A stretch of 64,000 nucleotides of DNA from Branchiostoma floridae. Lineage: Eukaryota > Chordata > Leptocardii > Amphioxiformes > Branchiostomatidae. How positions within the stretch are numbered: the stretch's first letter is position 1; each line of letters opens with the position of its first letter. The stretch is taken from the NCBI RefSeq assembly GCF_000003815.2, contig NC_049979.1, positions 19,142,414 through 19,206,413 on the forward strand, given 5' to 3'. The translations under genes and the position numbers were made by a program. A model generated the notes under the pieces. The model was given only the letters and a program-made list of their open reading frames with translations. It ran no database searches and was not told the DNA's origin. Positions 48,001 to 57,397 of this stretch are shown here, in pieces.

Positions 48001-50070
48001 ACTTATACTAAGGGAAATATTCAAATGCATCTTCTCCATTAATAGCTTCCACACAAATTGGCAAAAGAAGCAATCAACGGAGTGAACGGGAGTTAGAGTA
48101 GGCTGGACAACAGACTGATGCCATACTACCTTCTAACTGCATCTTTAACTTCTTTTTTCTTTTCCTCATGCTCCCTAATCGGTACTGCCACCATCCCGGA
48201 TATCTTCACAACCTCCCTGATGGTCACTGCATCAAGAACTTCAAAGAAAATGAAAAACCTTTGCATTAAAAGGGCACAAGAATGGGAATGTTGTAACTTT
48301 GCGTATGTTTCTATCACAGCTAACATGAGGAGTTTGCAGTAGTTCACGAGTAGTTCTTGGTCAAAATAACTATGAAGGTAATACTGGGAGAGCATGCGAG
48401 AATAGCAAGAACTTAAAAATACAGCAAAAATTCCAATATGCACAGTTACTGTTTTTGAACTCACTCCACAGTTACTCATCATCATCCTTTATTGATTTCA
48501 ACATAGCAGACATAATAGCAGCCTGAATAGCGTTGAAATTTACAACATAAAAACCGTATATATACAATAAGAAACAGTATACTAAAGTAGTAAACAACAT
48601 CTCCGACGTTGAGTAGCCATTGTTACTACCTACGTGTCTACAGTCTTGTTGTACAACTTGATGGCTGTGTGCAGGAAAGAGTTCTGAAGTCTTTTAGTTC
48701 TAGCTGGGGGGATGGAGAAAGTGTTTTTGTTTCTCAGTGATCGTCCCGTGGCAGTTGATCTGGAAGGTGGAACCATGTCGTGTAGGGGATGGTCAACATC
48801 CAACATTTGTGTGAAAAGTTTGACAGCTGCATCCTCGCGTCGCGACTGGAGGGTGGGTAGGTCGGGCACATCGTGCCTGCCCGCTCGGCTGATGATCCGT
48901 AGAGCCCGCTGTTGGACTCTCTGCATTGCGCGTTCCTGTTCCTTGCTACAGCCTACAAGGAGGACATTACCGTACTCGAGGACTGGGCGCACGAGGGACA
49001 CGTAGATAGTCACTAGGTCGGCGACACTGGTCCCTTACTGTTTTTGAACTCACTCCACAAATTCAAAGAACTTAAAACAGTATCTAAACTTTAACAGTAC
49101 CAATATCTAACTCTTCGGGATGCCAAATTTGGTTACAGCCCAGTTTAGCAACTGGCAGGTTAAGTGGAATATTTTGCTCACCTGTTTTTGACTCCAGGTC
49201 ATCTATGTCATCTCTGTCCAACAGACACTCGTAGATGTGATCTAATAAAGGTGGGACAAAAGATATTAGTACATGTGTATTTCATTGTTTGAAGTACTAG
49301 CATATCAAGAAACAAAAGCACATGTCCCTACTGTATCTTATATCAAAAAGATATACATAGTGCAAGGAGCTTTTACCTGATAAAAGCTCCTTGCATAGTG
49401 TTATTCCAGGTCAAAAGTTGAGAGGGACTTTGAAGCTCAAGGTGTATCAGGAATATATATGTCATACAATACATGATCGACTGGTCAGAAATGTTTCAAT
49501 CATTCCACCCCTCCTTGAATCTTAAAATGGAATAACCCAACATGATTGACAGGTAAAACTGACCTTCAGTTTTGCCCATGGCCTGTGCCAGCTCCCTGAC
49601 TGTCATGTGACTTCTGGTTGACACCTGCTGCTTACGCACCTTCTTATCAGCTGGGCGAGCAGACGCACGCTCAGTCCTAGCCTGCTGAAAAATGTTTCCA
49701 TATGATGGCTGCATTGTCTGCCAATGTATAGTAAGGGCCTTATTCTCTCCTCTGATAATCTTAGACAAGTAAAAACCACAACAACAACAATAAAGGCTTG
49801 CAAAAACAATACAAAGTTTCCCACCTTTTTAGCATATCCTCTGGAACAGTGTATTCTTGGAAAATGACTTCTGTAAGATCCTGAGCCAAGCAGTCTTAGT
49901 GATGAGCTACAACTACAAGGTGATTTTCTTAAGATGGCACCAGAGTTTTCTACTGTATCTCCTGGAAACCCTTGGAAACACGTAGATAATGTTCTTGTTG
50001 TGGCAGCTCGTCTTCTGAGACATAACGTTAGTCCTGTCCTCAGCACGAGGGTTGAACACAATGCTGACAT
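39073..50070 (-). CDS. MTIF2: Mitochondrial translation initiation factor IF-2, 16 coding exons, 730 aa
   Basis: GTPase that brings formyl-Met-tRNA to the small subunit of the mitochondrial ribosome. Exons 5' to 3': 50070-49825, 49684-49564, 49241-49182, 48226-48130, 47662-47502, 46979-46803, 46599-46550, 44440-44351, 44079-43955, 42826-42748, 42407-42282, 41825-41582, 41150-41010, 40602-40438, 39887-39747, 39242-39073. All phases agree; the length is close to human MTIF2. The N-terminus is rich in Arg and Ser/Thr without acids ([21 protein letters not shown]), a mitochondrial targeting sequence. G motifs: G1 GHVDHGKT (194-201), G2 around [11 protein letters not shown]3 DTPGH (241-245), G4 NKCD (295-298), G5 SAL (331-333). 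Then IF2 domains II, III and C2 follow, ending TVDWNPGF. A Lys/Glu-rich helical linker lies in exon 12. Exon 2 could start three bases later. Confidence 0.97.
40333..40405. repeat. Perfect 22-bp inverted repeat with a 29-base loop in an MTIF2 intron
   Basis: CTTTCAGTTAAAGAAGTAAA plus CT at 40333-40354 is matched exactly by its reverse complement at 40384-40405. The size is that of a microRNA precursor, but the stem has no mismatches. A small fold-back element is at least as likely. Confidence 0.7.
42827..43954. other. MTIF2 intron between exons 9 and 10
   Basis: AT-rich sequence with a short TTTGAATTC repetition near 43082-43100. No gene seen. Confidence 0.5.
44565..44930. mobile_element. 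hAT-like MITE, left copy (366 bp)
   Basis: Ends CAGGGCTCGAAAT and ATTTCAAGCCCTG form terminal inverted repeats. The interior repeats GGGTGCAC words near both ends. The 19-bp minisatellite begins right after its last base. Confidence 0.75.
44931..45934. repeat. Minisatellite of a 19-bp unit, about 53 copies
   Basis: The unit is TCTGTTTCTCTCTTGCGCA with scattered changes (GCGCACC, TTGTGCAC, TTTTGCGC). Because 19 is not a multiple of three and the unit has no stop codon on most readings, long frames stay open in several frames on both strands and spell Lys/Arg/Glu-rich or Ser/Cys/Leu-rich repeats. These are not proteins. The array lies in the MTIF2 intron between exons 7 and 8. Confidence 0.93.
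45935..46276. mobile_element. hAT-like MITE, right copy (342 bp), same orientation
   Basis: A second, slightly shorter copy of 44565-44930, with ends CAGGGCCGAAAT and ATTTCGAGCCCTG. It starts exactly where the minisatellite stops. The bases GTAAT follow its right end (46277-46281) and also precede the left copy (44560-44564). Confidence 0.75.
47117..47226. repeat. Short degenerate minisatellite, unit about 13 bp
   Basis: Repeated GGACAGAAAT(C/T)(C/T)G words in the MTIF2 intron between exons 5 and 6. Confidence 0.8.
48446..49059 (-). mobile_element. 5'-truncated LINE insertion with 25-bp target-site duplication
   Basis: The insert at 48471-49034 reads on the minus strand as the C-terminal part of a non-LTR reverse transcriptase: [20 protein letters not shown], then [18 protein letters not shown], then [16 protein letters not shown]. 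Its 3' end is AATAAAGGATGATGATGA, a short ATG/GAT repeat tail. A 25-base duplication containing CTGTTTTTGAACTCACTCC flanks it at 48446-48470 and 49035-49059. The frame is still open, so the insertion is fairly young. It lies in the MTIF2 intron between exons 3 and 4, same orientation as the gene. Confidence 0.88.
49361..49395. repeat. Perfect 15-bp hairpin with 5-base loop
   Basis: TGCAAGGAGCTTTTA-CCTGA-TAAAAGCTCCTTGCA, in the MTIF2 intron between exons 2 and 3. Probably a very small fold-back element. Confidence 0.75.
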
Positions 50071-51566
50071 ACTGGTTTCTTTCCTGTGGTCTTGTCAATT
50101 TTTCACTGCAGCAGAAAATGATTTGTAAGTTATTAAATGTCAAGTTTCCACATTTGTCAATGAATAGCCAGGTTTTGATTGATGACAACTTACCACACTG
50201 TTTGAATTTGTTATAGATAACAACAGTTACTTATTGTAAAAACAATTGGCAGTTCGATGAAAATCAGATGACATGACACAAGAGCTTGAATATTTGCATT
50301 CAACATCTCATGAACTTGCAGTTGGGAAAGTTTAGGTTATATTTGCCTGCAAAAGAAATTTGCCACAAAACACAGTACGCTGTGATGTTAAAATACTGAG
50401 TTTTGCAACACATATTGAGGAAAAGGTCGTTTCATACCTTTATTACCCAGGAAAACATTGAAGCCTCTGAAGTTCATCAAGAACTAGAGTTAAATATTAG
50501 CTGTTAAACAGCAAATATGAACAGGTTTGCGTGTGAGTAATTTATGCAGGATAAATTAACATAAATAGTGAAATTAACGTTAAAAACACTACCGGTTAAA
50601 AATGGACTTTGCATGAGCCTGAGAAGTTCCTCATGCATTATCATCAAATTCGTATATTGAATCTTTAAAAGAAAAGAATGAACTTTTCTTGTGACATGTT
50701 GACAACTACTATGTAGTGAACCAGTTCAATAACCCTTCTGATCAAAAATTGTCTTTTGCATAATCACCACAGTCCAATATTAGCCACCCTGTGCGAGAAT
50801 GGACTATTTCATTGGCCAGCACCCACATGTGAAATGTACTTGTTTAGAAACACTTTCTCTAAAATAAAATAAAATGGACTTTGCCTAAGCACTCCAGTCC
50901 AAAATTGAATTTAGAAAAAAATGACTTTCGCAGAGTATTGTAGCGCTATCTTGTAAAGTAAAATGTAAAATGGACCCGCTCAATTACAGCTCCTCTCTTC
51001 AAAGAACGGACTTTGTATAATCATCCTGTCCAGAATTGCATTTAAATGAGGATCGACTCTTCTATAGGCACCTGCAGCAAAAACACTTCTGCTAAAAAAG
51101 ATAAACATATCAACGTATCTGTAAAATATAACGGGGGAGGGGGGTGTCTGTTTTTTTTTTCATAGTTGGAGCATGCTGGCTAGCCTCCACCTCCCTAAAG
51201 TAGCAAAACTCCCCAGGCAAAGTATTCTCCCTATAACAGCTGCAGCCAGCGTAGTCAGCCTGGTAGAGACTACATGTTAGCCTTTGAGCCGAGAAGTTGG
51301 AAGCCGTCTGGCACCCAGACTAAAATTTGTCTAGCTGTTGCAAGTTCTGCTGTCAACATCTCAAAATATAGCGTAAACCCATGTGACGTTGCCCGGGAGG
51401 TCAAATGGTGACATGCATGCGATGACCTCAAGCATCACAGGTGGAGGCATCTTTTATAACGTTCTCCACAAGATGCTATACGTTAACAATGGTGCATGTT
51501 TCTTTTCAAAAAATAGCTAGCCTTCAGTTAATTCCAAAGATATCTTTTCTCAGGTGTTTTTTTTTT
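50071..51566. other. Region upstream of MTIF2
   Basis: Presumed MTIF2 promoter and 5' UTR near 50071-50200, then AT-rich DNA. Between about 50600 and 51070 the motif AATGGACTTTGC(A/C)T(G/A)AGC and variants recur loosely, suggesting an old degenerate repeat. No gene seen. Confidence 0.5.
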
Positions 51567-51816
51567 TTGGCCGTCACCTCGTCAGGGAATTTCCCATGAC
51601 TAATGATCATGCAGGTGCATGTTCATACACGACACCACTGTCGCCGTAGACATAGAGAAGCGTGTTTTGTGTTGCTTTTCCAAAGGTTTGTGAACGTGTG
51701 ACAATGTCACAATATTTTACACTTGACGCTACGTCTACGGCGACAGTGGTGTCGTGTCTAAACATGCGCCTGCATGATAATAAGTTATGGAAAATTCCAT
51801 GACAAGCTGACGGCCA
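51567..51816. mobile_element. Fold-back MITE, 250 bp, arms about 100 bp
   Basis: TTGGCCGTCA at the left and its inverse at the right begin arms that match for about 100 bases, including CACGACACCACTGTCGCCGT and TCATGCAGG(T/C)GCATGTT. The loop is short and there is no coding capacity. Confidence 0.85.
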
Positions 51817-52099
51817 AGTGTCAAGTGTCCTTTGAAAGTTAACTTTGAAACATTTTATTCCTGTAGGAAGCACTGTTTACAGTCATTTCCTTCCTGTAGG
51901 AGAGACTGTTTACAGTCATTTGCTCCCCTTGATATTTTTGCCTATCGAAAATCAACATACATGTATCTGCAACCAGCAATCGTTGTCTAAATCTGAATTT
52001 TCTCCAGGGAGTCCCCCTATGTCTTTCCATCAAAATCCGACATGTCGTGTTTTTTTATAGGTTACATAAAACTTATGAAATTATAAAATTATTGGCTGT

Positions 52100-52841
52100 A
52101 TGTGGAACATGATAATAGTTTAAATTTGTATTTCTTTTTATTCTTTTTCATGAATTTAAGTTTCCAATGTATGTCTAAAAAGCAATTACATATGCGCCAT
52201 ATCCTCCTTATACAATCCGCACCCTCCTTACACAATATTTTCCTAATCTCCTGTCGGCTGTATGCAGACGACGTCGTCATTTTCTCAGAATCTAAAACAT
52301 GATGATAATGTGCACTGGACAAGCTTAACGTTTTTTTTAATGGAAGATTCAAGAATTCAAGACTAAAGAAAAGTAATGTGGTGGTTTTCAATAAATTAGG
52401 AAGGACTTTCAGAAACATCAAGTTTCCAAATGATGCATTTATACACTTTATTCAGGCCTGCCCTTGTCAGGCAGTTATTCTTTAGCTAAAAGCAACTGTC
52501 TTTAAAGACACAGAAAGCCGCCTTCGGTATCAAAACCTCATTCAGACTGCGTTATTCCCTAAAGCCATTCTTAACCTCGATAATGCACGTATCAAGTCTA
52601 TAATGTTATATGCTGTTGAGATCTGAGGCAAACATCACTCAAATAACAATTGCCATGTTGAAATATCAACATATAGAAACGCTTTGTAAAAGCATTGATC
52701 CTTAGTGCACACAGCCAATGTCTTCACGGCGAGACCGAAAGAAAATTTATTTCAAACTGTTGCCACAATTTGTCCAAGCTTTTGCCAATTAGTCGATCAC
52801 CAAAAGTCTACGTTTCACATTTTAAATCACAAACCCCACCT
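52100..52841 (+). pseudogene. Decayed non-LTR reverse transcriptase remnant
   Basis: The plus strand gives CRLYADDVVIFSESKT at 52253-52300, the YADD catalytic box of a reverse transcriptase. After frame breaks, further matches to the LINE thumb region follow (KKSNVVVFNK, KAAFGIKTS, MLYAVEI) up to about 52800. Stops and frameshifts make it inactive. It is separate from the fragment at 48446-49059. Confidence 0.7.
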
Positions 52842-55132
52842 ATTTCGCAGAGCGCAGGACAGTGAAGAAGTGAAACCTAATGACGGTTGATGATTGACAG
52901 GACGCGTGTGAACCTGACATCTTGCTATATTGCCGGTTAATTGAAAACGTGACAAACCCTGATTTTTCCGATGACCCCGATAACCCGATGACCCCGGGGC
53001 AGAGAAAGCTGCCATAGCTTGATACAACGTTTGCTGGTTCCCACGTTGTTGTTTTTTTCAACATTTCCAAAGTGTGTTAAGAGAGATATTTACAAAAACG
53101 TAGTTGACGTGTACATCTATAAATTGATAGCACAGTATTATTAGTTATCTTTTGGACTCAAGAAATCAACGAGGAAAATATCAAGATTGACGTTGTCTGC
53201 GTTTACAGTTTTTATTTTACCATTCGTGACTGTGTAGATCTATCTTACTTTTTAGAAATTGGTTTCAAAGACGTCATTCATGTGGCATGAAATTGCGCAA
53301 TCGCATGCAATACAATGGGAAGCTTTTTTGCCTATGTGAAAAAAATGATTAAAAAATCAGGGCAAGCATCTTTATTTTTCGTAAATTTGCCATGTTTTAG
53401 CTCTATTGTGCAGCAACGCAACGGCTGAAAATTTGTTACTACGCTAGTCTTTGCTCCAACCACCTGGCATATCAATCAGTCAAGGCACAACAACAACAAC
53501 AGTCGGGGTTTCATGGAATTGTGCAAGTCTTTGTCAGTGCGACTATGTAATGGCTATGTCTACTAACGTTAGGGTGTTCTTTCTACGTGTGTTTTATACA
53601 TGACACTAGTATGTCGCTGTGGCTTTAATATAGCATGCCCGCAGTCCCCGCCACGACCAATGGAATGTTTGGAGAATATGTCCAAGCTTTCAAGTTTGGT
53701 GTGATTTTATTTTACATGTTGGCCGGTTTCCTAGCTCCCCCTTTTCCGCTATGGAATAACCCATGGTCGCTGACCAATAAGCTGCCTAGTATTCATATTG
53801 CGTAATGCAGATGAAACGTAAACCAAGCTGCTTATGAGAACAACAGTCATTTCGCTGCCAGACAGAGGGGAGACAACACATGTCTGAGACTGGTCTCTGA
53901 TGATTAATAGCAACTGCCCCCACGAAGTCAACGCATTCCCCTGCACTTCGGTAAGTAACTCAGGTTCCACCTCCGCATAGTCAAGAGGATCTTTGAATTA
54001 TTGACCGTGTTCTTTGGTTAGAGCCAGGTATAGTTAGATTGCGAATTTCATTTAATTGTTAGTTTTTGTATTTTTCAAATCTATGGGTAAATGCAATTGA
54101 CCTTTCCTTTTTGGCATTGATGTTGCAGGGGCTCGTCATAAAGATGTTTAAGAAGTAAAACTATAATACCTGCAGTTAAAAGGAAACATCTCATCATCAT
54201 GGACTTCATGGACTTATTCTATTTCTTATCACTTTTATTTCGCAGAACGCAGGACAGTGAAGAAGTGAAACCTAATGACGGTTGATGATTGACAGGACGC
54301 GTGTGAACCTGACATCTTGCTATATTGCCGGTTAATTGAAAACGTGACAAACCCTGATTTTTCCGATGACCCCGATAACCCGATGACCCCGGGGTAGAGA
54401 AAGCTGACATAGCTTGACACAACGATCTACTAACGTTAGGGTGTTCTTTCTACGTGTGTTTTACACATGATACTAGTATGTCGCTGTGGCTTTAATATAG
54501 CATGCCCGCAGTCCCCGCCACGACCAATGGAATGTTTGGAGAATATATGTCCAAGCTTTCAAGTTTGGTGTGATTTTTTTTTTACATGTTGGCCCGTTGT
54601 TTAATACTTTTCTCCTCTCTCCTAGCTCCCCCTTTTCCGCAATGGAATATAACCCATGGTCGCTGGCCAATGGGCTGCCTAGTATTCATATTGCGCAATG
54701 CAGATGAAACGTAAACCAAGCTGATTACGAGAACAACAGTCATTTCGCTGCCAGACAGAGGGGAGACAACACGTGTCTGAGACTGGTCTCTGATGATTAA
54801 TTACGACTGACCCCACGAAGTCAACTCACTCATCTGCACTTCGGTAAGTAACTCAGCTTTTACTTCTGCATAGTCAAGAGGATCTTAGAATAATGGAACG
54901 CGTTCTTTGGTCAGAGCCAGGTATAGTTAGATTATGAACTTGATTTAATTGCTAGTTTGGGATTTTTGAAATTCATACTGCAATTGACCTGTCCTTTTTG
55001 GCATTGTTGTTGCAGGGGCTCATCATAAAGATAAACAAGATCAAAAGAAGTACAACTATAATTCTTGCAGTGGAAAGGAAACATCTCATCACCATGGACG
55101 TCTTATTCTATTTCTTATCACTTTTATTATTC
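52842..55132. repeat. Large tandem duplication, two units; the first carries 528 extra bases
   Basis: Unit A is 52842-54236 and unit B 54237-55132. Both start ATTTCGCAGA(G/A)CGCAGGAC and share the block ending ATGACCCCGGGG. Both resume with TCTACTAACGTTAGGGTGTT (53559 and 54426) and end with a TTATTCTATTTCTTATCACT block. Unit A has 53031-53558 in addition. No open reading frame is conserved in both. Confidence 0.85.
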
Positions 55133-56470
55133 TTATTCAAAAGCGAATCAACATTTTCAAATATTTTGTTGGGCTAAAGGGTTCAGGTACAGGTTAATAT
55201 GTGTGGGTCTCTGATCTTTGCACAGGTCGGGCAAATGAGATCCACACGAATTCAAGGGACGTCGGTGGCTTTCACTGAAAGACTAGCTGTATCACTGAAG
55301 GGAAGGACATCCGTGTGCAAATTGCTACAAGGGGATCGAGGCTGAGAGCCATATGCAAAACCCGAAACAACGTCGACCGAAGGAGCAAGGCCATGAGAGG
55401 GAAATGCCAGACCGGCAGCAGAGCCGCGGGCGGCCAACCGATTGCGCTGCTTTTGAGGGAAAAACTGAGTGCAGTTAGAGAATTCATGGACTGACGTACA
55501 CGTACTATCTGCGTTATTTGACTTATACGAATACGTGTTGTCTAGTCTATTAGGTCATATTTAGTAATGTAAAAAATAATTCAATTCACCTAGACAACGA
55601 TGGATATACGAATGGTGGACATCCTAACCAAACGTATATGAAAACTTTATTGACACGACAAAAGTACAGCGACTTTCGTGAGGATTATAACAACTATTTA
55701 CAGTACAGCTAAGCAGACGTATATGCATATTTACAGATATGAATAAGTCAACATGCTGTTTCTAGCATTCCATTTACATAATTCGAACATTGCCTTCAAA
55801 TGTCTTGAGTTACAAACGAACTTTTACCAATCTAACGTTTGCGGGAGTTTCTTAACGATAAAAATACACGTCCGTGCAGCCGTTTACTTTTGGGTTGTAG
55901 CAGCCGTTTACTTTTGGGCTGTAGCAGCCTTTCACTCCGTCACTTACAAGAAGATACAACGCAACGTTTGCTAGATGTAATTAGTCTGTAGTATTGTACT
56001 ATGATTGTTATTCTTAAACAGTTATTCGTTTGATGACGTGAACTACAACAGACCGAGATGTACTTAGTCTAGTAATATGAGCGATATTGAATGATGTGTG
56101 TAGCTGTCTGTCAGGTAAGGCAGGATACAAAGACGAGAGATTTCAACGGCAGTTCAGGAGAGCAGACATTTGTCTAGTACTGAGACAGAATGTGAATACA
56201 AGAGATTTCTAAGGTAAGAGAGTTCAGTTCAGGAGAGGCAATAGAGAACTTCAGTTAAGGCCAAAGAGAGATAGCATTATTATGAAGTCTATTATATTGT
56301 TAAAAGTCTTCTGTACCCAGCGTGCGGAAATTCTTGTCTCTTCATTGTCATTTCTTTATCCTTCATGTGCTGATCTTCGAATTTCAGTTGGCAACTAAAG
56401 GAACCTGTATATATTTGTTACATGTCTAAGCCTCTGTCGTTGGGGATCTCGTCGTAACTTTCTTAACTTT
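55133..56470. other. Intergenic, no gene recognised
   Basis: Contains a 24-bp duplication (GCCGTTTACTTTTGGG, near 55879-55927). A GC-richer stretch at 55218-55490 has short open frames on both strands without recognised similarity. Confidence 0.45.
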
Positions 56471-56970
56471 ACAACACACTAACCCTTCATGCTTGTGGCT
56501 CTTGCCGTCCTGCCGTTTCCGACAAGAGTACAAGATCATATTTCCTAACCATCCCATCCAATCCCTTCATACAACACACTAACCCTTCATGCTTGTGTCT
56601 CTTGCCGTCCTGCCGCTTCCGACAAGAGTACAAGATCCTATTTCCTAACCATCTCATCCAATCCCTTCATACAACACACTAACCCTTCATGCTTGTGTCT
56701 CTTGCCGTCCTGCCGCTTCCGACAAGAGTACAAGATCATATTTCCTAACCATCCCATCCAATCCCTTCATACAACACACTAACCCTTCGTGCTTGTGGTC
56801 TTGCCGTCCTGCCGTTTCCGACAAGACCACAAGATCACGTTTCCTAACCATCCAATTCCTTCATACAACACACTAAGCCTTCATGCTTGTGGCTCTTGCC
56901 GTCCTGTCGTTTCCGATGAGACCACAAGATCACGTTTCCTAGTCATCTCATAACTTCATACAACACACCA
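56471..56970. repeat. Tandem array of a 100-bp unit, five copies plus a part
   Basis: Units begin ACAACACACTAACCCTTC at 56471, 56571, 56671 and 56771, then at 56865 and 56959 with 94-base spacing. Each contains TTGCCGTCCTGCCG and TTCCGACAAGA. The last copies are more diverged. Confidence 0.92.
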
Positions 56971-57397
56971 ATCCGTCATATTCCAAATGGCGCCAGCGCC
57001 ACCCTTCCCGTCATACACCGTAAAACAAAATGGCGGCGCCCATAAAAGCCAACGAAAACAGAACAGGTTTTGCTACCGCAAACCTGTAATAATTCTGTTG
57101 CCCACATGTCCTGAGCAAATGAGAGGTCAACTGAGGTGAAAGATTTTATAGGGCGTCTACTGCACAAAAAGTATTGCCTTCTAGGATTTGCACAATTGGT
57201 CACATAAGAGTTACAATTTTGTCAATCCAAAATCTTACAAAGCAATTTATATAGAGTTCTTATAAAGCGCAAAGTTTGTATTTCGTACAATGTTCAGTTA
57301 TTTTTGATGTAAGAAAAGATTTGGCTGACAGATATTTTAGGCATTATTTTGACTAGAGGAGACGATTTGAAAGGTTGAAAGGTCAAAGGTTTCCAAG

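Noticed and set aside
55218-55490. Possible exon with a GC-richer open frame following GCACAG
   Set aside because: The plus-strand frame meets stops quickly, the minus-strand frame has no similarity, and no partner exon with matching phase was found.
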